Of a stretch of DNA of 64,000 nucleotides, positions 60,323 to 64,000 are shown one piece after another. How positions within the stretch are numbered: the first letter of the stretch is position 1; every line of letters begins with the position of its first letter. A model generated the notes under the pieces. The model made no database searches. It was not told the origin of the DNA and saw only the letters and a program-made list of their open reading frames with translations. The DNA comes from Pseudomonas sp. ANT_J12 (GTDB lineage Bacteria; Pseudomonadota; Gammaproteobacteria; Pseudomonadales; Pseudomonadaceae). A program made the position numbers and the translations under genes. The stretch covers positions 124,001 to 188,000 of the forward strand of contig NZ_VOBN01000010.1 of NCBI RefSeq assembly GCF_008370045.1, given 5' to 3'.

Positions 60323-61390
60323 ATGAAATTCGCACCGAAAATGCTGGCTGCCGCACTGGGTCTAGGGTTGGGCCTCGCCCTCGCCAGCCAGGCGTTCGCC
60401 ACGGATTTGAAACACTGGCCAGCCGATCAGGCCAAGGCGCTGGACGCGATGATCGCGGCCAATGCCAACAAGGGTAACTTCGCGGTGTTCGACATGGACA
60501 ACACCAGTTACCGCTACGACCTCGAAGAGTCGTTGCTGCCGTTCATGGAAAACAAGGGCCTGATCACCCGCGAAACCCTCGACCCCTCCCTGAAGCTGAT
60601 CCCGTTCAAGGACACCGCCGACCACAAGGAAAGCCTGTTCAGCTATTACTACCGCCTCTGCGAAATCGACGACATGGTTTGCTACCCATGGGTCGCGCAG
60701 GTGTTCTCCGGCTTCACCCTGCAAGAACTCAAGGGCTATGTCGATGAGCTGATGGCGTCCGGCAAACCAGTGCCGAGCACGTATTACGACGGTGATGTGG
60801 TCAAGACCATCGACGTTCAGCCGCCGAAAGTCTTCACCGGCCAGGCCGAGCTGTACAACAAGCTGATGGAGAACGGTATCGAGGTCTACGTGATGACCGC
60901 CGCCTCCGAAGAACTGGTGCGCATGGTCGCGGCCGATCCGAAGTACGGCTACAACGTCAAACCGCAGAACGTGATCGGCGTGACCACGCTGCTCAAGGAC
61001 CGCAAGACCGGCGAACTGACCACCGCGCGCAAACAGATCAGCGCCGGCAAGTATGACGAGAAGGCCAACCTCGGCCTGGAACTGACCCCGTACCTGTGGA
61101 CCCCGGCGACCTGGATGGCCGGCAAGCAAGCGGCGATCCTGACTTACATCGATGAATGGAAAAAACCGGTGCTGGTGGGCGGCGATACCCCGAGCAGCGA
61201 CGGCTACATGCTGTTCCACAGCGTCGACGTGGCCAAGGGCGGCATTCATTTGTGGGTGAACCGCAAAGACAAATACATGACCCAGATTAACGGCATGATG
61301 GCCAAGCACGCCGCGGCCCAGGCCAAGGAAGGGTTGCCGGTGACGGCGGACAAGAATTGGGTGATCGTGAAACCGGAAGAGATTCAGTAA
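60323..61390 (+). CDS. pchP: Phosphorylcholine phosphatase PchP (HAD superfamily, periplasmic)
   Basis: This 355-residue secreted phosphatase closely resembles P. aeruginosa PchP, which releases choline from phosphorylcholine. A signal peptide ends near residue 27 (ALASQAFA). HAD motif I is FDMDNTSYRYDLEES, motif II YVMTAASEELVRMVAAD, and motif IV VGGDTPSSDGYML. ATG 60323 is chosen because AAGGA lies 9 bases upstream; ATG 60317 is only 3 bases from it. The enzyme supplies choline, a carbon, nitrogen and osmoprotectant source. Confidence 0.9.
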   Translation: MKFAPKMLAAALGLGLGLALASQAFATDLKHWPADQAKALDAMIAANANKGNFAVFDMDNTSYRYDLEESLLPFMENKGLITRETLDPSLKLIPFKDTADHKESLFSYYYRLCEIDDMVCYPWVAQVFSGFTLQELKGYVDELMASGKPVPSTYYDGDVVKTIDVQPPKVFTGQAELYNKLMENGIEVYVMTAASEELVRMVAADPKYGYNVKPQNVIGVTTLLKDRKTGELTTARKQISAGKYDEKANLGLELTPYLWTPATWMAGKQAAILTYIDEWKKPVLVGGDTPSSDGYMLFHSVDVAKGGIHLWVNRKDKYMTQINGMMAKHAAAQAKEGLPVTADKNWVIVKPEEIQ

Positions 61391-61416
61391 GACCCGGCGC
61401 TCGATTCCACCGTGAT

Positions 61417-61520
61417 GATCGTTCCCACGCTCCTGCGTGGGAATGCAGCCCGTGACGCTCCGCGTCACTGGACGCGGAGCGTCCCTTGAGGCATTCCCAC
61501 GCGGGAGCGTGGGAACGATC
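61417..61520. repeat. REPIN-like inverted repeat, family A
   Basis: Inverted GATCGTTCCCACGCTCC units lie in the convergent gap between pchP and ilvD. Confidence 0.8.
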
Positions 61521-61523
61521 AAG

Positions 61524-61592
61524 CGGCGAGCTGCAAGCCGCAAGTAAGAACCGCTTTGGTCTTTCTTGCCGCTTGTAGCTCATTGCTTGTAA
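61524..61592. repeat. Imperfect inverted repeat, family D
   Basis: CGAGCTGCAAGCCGCAAG and its approximate reverse complement (CTTGCCGCTTGTAGCTC) lie just before the ilvD stop codon. Confidence 0.6.
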
Positions 61593-61597
61593 CTGCT

Positions 61598-63439
61598 TTA
61601 GATCCCGTCGAGCATCGCCTTGTTACGCACGGCACCCTTGTCGGCGCTGGTGGCGAGCAGGGCGTAGGCTTTGAGTGCGGTGGTCACCTTACGTGGACGT
61701 TTTTCCACAGGCTTCCAGCCTTTCTGATCCTGCTCGACCCGGCGTGCCGCCAGTTCTTCATCGCTGATCAACAGGTTGATCGAGCGGTTTGGAATGTCGA
61801 TCAGTACCTTGTCGCCATCCTGCACCAGGCCAATCGCGCCACCGGCAGCGGCTTCTGGCGAAGCGTGGCCGATGGACAGGCCCGAGGTGCCGCCGGAGAA
61901 GCGACCGTCGGTGAGCAAGGCGCAAGCTTTGCCCAGGCCTTTGGATTTCAGGTAGGACGTCGGGTACAGCATTTCCTGCATGCCCGGGCCGCCTTTCGGG
62001 CCTTCGTAACGGATGATCACGATATCGCCGGCCTTCACTTCGTCAGCGAGGATGCCGCGCACGGCGCTGTCCTGGCTTTCAAAGATCTTCGCGTTGCCTT
62101 CGAACACGTGGATCGACTCGTCGACGCCAGCGGTTTTCACCACGCAACCGTCGAGGGCGATGTTGCCGTACAGAACGGCCAGGCCACCTTCTTGCGAATA
62201 AGCGTGCTCGACACTGCGGATACAGCCGTTTTCACGGTCGTCGTCCAGGGTTTCCCAGCGGGTCGACTGGCTGAACGCAGTTTGCGTCGGGATGCCCGCA
62301 GGACCAGCCTTGAAGAAGTGATGCACCGCTTCGTCGGTGGTCTGGGTGATGTCCCACTTGGCAATGCCTTCGGCCATGGACTTGCTGTGCACGGTCGGCA
62401 GCTCGGTGTGCAGCAGGCCGCCACGGGCCAGGGAGCCGAGGATGCTGAAAATCCCGCCGGCGCGGTGAACGTCTTCCATGTGGTACTTCTGGATGTTCGG
62501 CGCGACTTTGCACAGTTGCGGCACGTGGCGGGAGAGGCGGTCGATGTCCTTCAGGTCGAAGTCGATCTCGGCTTCCTGGGCGGCGGCCAGCAAGTGCAGG
62601 ATGGTGTTGGTGGAACCGCCCATGGCGATGTCCAGGGTCATGGCGTTTTCGAACGCCTTGAAGTTGGCGATGTTGCGCGGCAACACCGACTCATCGTTGT
62701 CGCCGTAGTAACGCTTGCACAGGTCGACGATGGTGCGGCCGGCCTGCAGGAACAGCTGTTCGCGGTCGCTGTGGGTCGCGAGGGTCGAACCGTTGCCCGG
62801 CAAGGCCAGGCCCAGAGCTTCGACCAGGCAGTTCATCGAGTTGGCGGTGAACATGCCGGAGCACGAACCGCACGTCGGGCAGGCGCTGCGCTCGTACTCA
62901 GCGACTTTCTCGTCAGAAGCGCTGGAGTCGGCGGCGATCACCATGGCATCGACCAGGTCGAGGCCGTGGCTGGCCAGTTTGGTCTTGCCGGCTTCCATCG
63001 GGCCGCCGGACACGAAGATCACCGGGATGTTCAGGCGCAAAGCGGCCATCAGCATGCCGGGGGTGATCTTGTCGCAGTTGGAGATGCAGACGATGGCGTC
63101 GGCGCAGTGGGCGTTGACCATGTATTCGACGGAGTCGGCGATGATCTCGCGGCTCGGCAGCGAATAGAGCATGCCGTCGTGGCCCATGGCGATGCCGTCA
63201 TCCACAGCGATGGTGTTGAATTCTTTGGCAACGCCACCGGCCCGTTCGATCTCGCGGGCGACCAGTTGGCCCAGGTCCTTGAGGTGGACGTGGCCCGGTA
63301 CGAACTGGGTGAAGGAGTTGGCAATGGCGATGATCGGCTTCTTGAAGTCGTCATCTTTCATCCCCGTGGCGCGCCACAGTGCGCGGGCACCGGCCATGTT
63401 GCGGCCGTGGGTGGATGTTTTCGAGCGGTAATCAGGCAT
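61598..63439 (-). CDS. ilvD: Dihydroxyacid dehydratase IlvD
   Basis: This 613-residue Fe-S dehydratase makes the 2-oxoacids that lead to valine, leucine and isoleucine. Cluster cysteine regions include ISNCDKITPGMLMAAL and PTCGSCSGMFTANSMNCL. The C-terminal block GRFSGGTSGLSIGHASPEAAAGG is diagnostic. The length matches the bacterial long form. It belongs to the same pathway as ilvA at 35798. Confidence 0.96.
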   Translation of the reverse strand: MPDYRSKTSTHGRNMAGARALWRATGMKDDDFKKPIIAIANSFTQFVPGHVHLKDLGQLVAREIERAGGVAKEFNTIAVDDGIAMGHDGMLYSLPSREIIADSVEYMVNAHCADAIVCISNCDKITPGMLMAALRLNIPVIFVSGGPMEAGKTKLASHGLDLVDAMVIAADSSASDEKVAEYERSACPTCGSCSGMFTANSMNCLVEALGLALPGNGSTLATHSDREQLFLQAGRTIVDLCKRYYGDNDESVLPRNIANFKAFENAMTLDIAMGGSTNTILHLLAAAQEAEIDFDLKDIDRLSRHVPQLCKVAPNIQKYHMEDVHRAGGIFSILGSLARGGLLHTELPTVHSKSMAEGIAKWDITQTTDEAVHHFFKAGPAGIPTQTAFSQSTRWETLDDDRENGCIRSVEHAYSQEGGLAVLYGNIALDGCVVKTAGVDESIHVFEGNAKIFESQDSAVRGILADEVKAGDIVIIRYEGPKGGPGMQEMLYPTSYLKSKGLGKACALLTDGRFSGGTSGLSIGHASPEAAAGGAIGLVQDGDKVLIDIPNRSINLLISDEELAARRVEQDQKGWKPVEKRPRKVTTALKAYALLATSADKGAVRNKAMLDGI

Positions 63440-63781
63440 GGAGCACTCCGGGCGGCTAATCAGGTATCAAAGGGGAGTGAGCTTCTATTGACGTCTGGAA
63501 CACTCAGAAATGGCCGTGTGTCCGGAAGTTGCCGATGACTTTGCGGGATCGCCGCTTGCCTCAGCCTGAGCTCATAAACCCGCCGGGGGATGAATGGCGA
63601 TGAATCTCGCGATTCTACACCGCTGGCGTCAGGAGGGAATGGCTCAAAGTGTTGATCCAGCCCTGACGCCGTGTGCGGGATGACCATCGGTAAGGTGAAC
63701 AAGCCTCCCGTGGGGATATCAGCACACGGGACGCTTGGCTAAACTGCCGCCCTTCGCGTAATCGCACCAAAAGGAATTGGC
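63440..63781. other. Divergent intergenic region upstream of ilvD
   Basis: This 342-base gap must carry the ilvD promoter (minus strand) and that of the membrane-protein gene at 63782. I see no repeat, leader peptide with branched-chain codons, or strong terminator that would indicate attenuation. A short open frame on the minus strand (63460-63702) lacks a ribosome binding site and family likeness and is not called. Confidence 0.45.
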
Positions 63782-64000
63782 ATGCCGCTGTTCAATCGCT
63801 CGTTGTGGTTTTACCTGCTCATCGGTCTGTGCCAGGGGGTGGTTTTCTGGCAGATCGAGTCATTTGGATCGCGCGGCGTGCTGGCGGCGAGCCTGACGCT
63901 GGTCGTGGTCGGGGGGCTGGTCCTGCAACTGCTCGGCCCAAAACTCAAGGACCGCCGGGTTTTGGCCCTGACGCTGGGCTTTTGCCTGTTGATGATGGCA
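63782..64000 (+). CDS. Membrane protein, N-terminal part (cut by window edge)
   Basis: The frame starts with ATG 63782 after AAAGGAATT and stays open to the window end (73 codons). The translation MPLFNRSLWFYLLIGLCQGV continues with three hydrophobic segments. It looks like the start of a multi-span inner-membrane protein; a DUF4153-type protein lies at this place in relatives as I recall. Too little is visible to assign a function. Confidence 0.65.
   Translation, partial: MPLFNRSLWFYLLIGLCQGVVFWQIESFGSRGVLAASLTLVVVGGLVLQLLGPKLKDRRVLALTLGFCLLMMA

Noticed and set aside
63460..63702. Minus-strand frame of 80 codons upstream of ilvD
   Set aside because: It has no ribosome binding site or recognised family and lies within the probable ilvD promoter region.

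Overview
The window is high-GC bacterial chromosome that reads as a Pseudomonas of the fluorescens/putida group. The evidence is the gene content and order (lsfA-ssuEADCBF, the spu polyamine cluster, an acylase, serA, rpiA, ilvA, rppH, ptsP, lgt, thyA, folA, ilvD), close similarity of products such as CadR, RppH and PchP to remembered Pseudomonas proteins, and intergenic palindromes of the REP/REPIN kind. From memory, much of the order matches the P. aeruginosa PAO1 segment from oprE and spu to ilvD, with accessory genes inserted. No database search was possible. No tRNA, rRNA, insertion sequence, phage or CRISPR array was seen.

Layout. Bases 1-6425 hold the end of an OprD-type porin, the 1-Cys peroxiredoxin LsfA and a full ssuEADCBF set for taking up alkanesulfonates and releasing sulfite under sulfur starvation. 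Bases 6551-17877 hold a TetR regulator and a polyamine cluster: two gamma-glutamylpolyamine synthetases, a truncated remnant of the gamma-glutamyl-GABA hydrolase SpuA, the putrescine aminotransferase SpuC and the SpuDEFGH putrescine/spermidine ABC transporter. Bases 17995-28842 hold regulators (GlxA type and AraC type), an HD-domain protein, an AhpD-like protein, a periplasmic Ntn-hydrolase acylase likely to act on acyl-homoserine lactones (HacB), a thioredoxin-like protein, a lipase-like hydrolase, a prolyl-hydroxylase-like dioxygenase, a TudS/DUF523 protein, a short solute-binding protein and a DUF4399 protein.

Bases 28964-45175 are core metabolism and cell envelope. serA faces a D-2-hydroxyglutarate dehydrogenase gene, followed by an FAH-family enzyme, two SdiA-regulated paralogues, rpiA, ilvA, a HAD phosphatase, rppH-ptsP, an NRDE protein, a TSUP permease, lgt and thyA. 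Bases 45358-48197 are a divergent cadmium/zinc resistance pair, cadR and cadA, with a clear MerR-type operator between them.

Bases 48214-55043 are the most interesting accessory block. A LysR regulator is followed by a three-part ABC importer of the 2-aminoethylphosphonate type, a DAO-family FAD oxidoreductase and an HD-domain oxygenase with the PhnZ metal ligands. This looks like a compact uptake-plus-cleavage route for aminophosphonates. No phnWX, C-P lyase or PhnY*-type gene lies beside it.

Bases 55244-64000 hold an uncharacterised GTPase (DUF3482) overlapping a membrane partner (DUF2868), folA, a cystine-type symporter, pchP, ilvD and the start of a membrane protein.

At least four families of intergenic inverted repeats sit mainly at the 3' ends of transcription units. 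Several have open frames that run into true genes and give false N-terminal extensions, so starts were chosen from ribosome binding sites and family starts.
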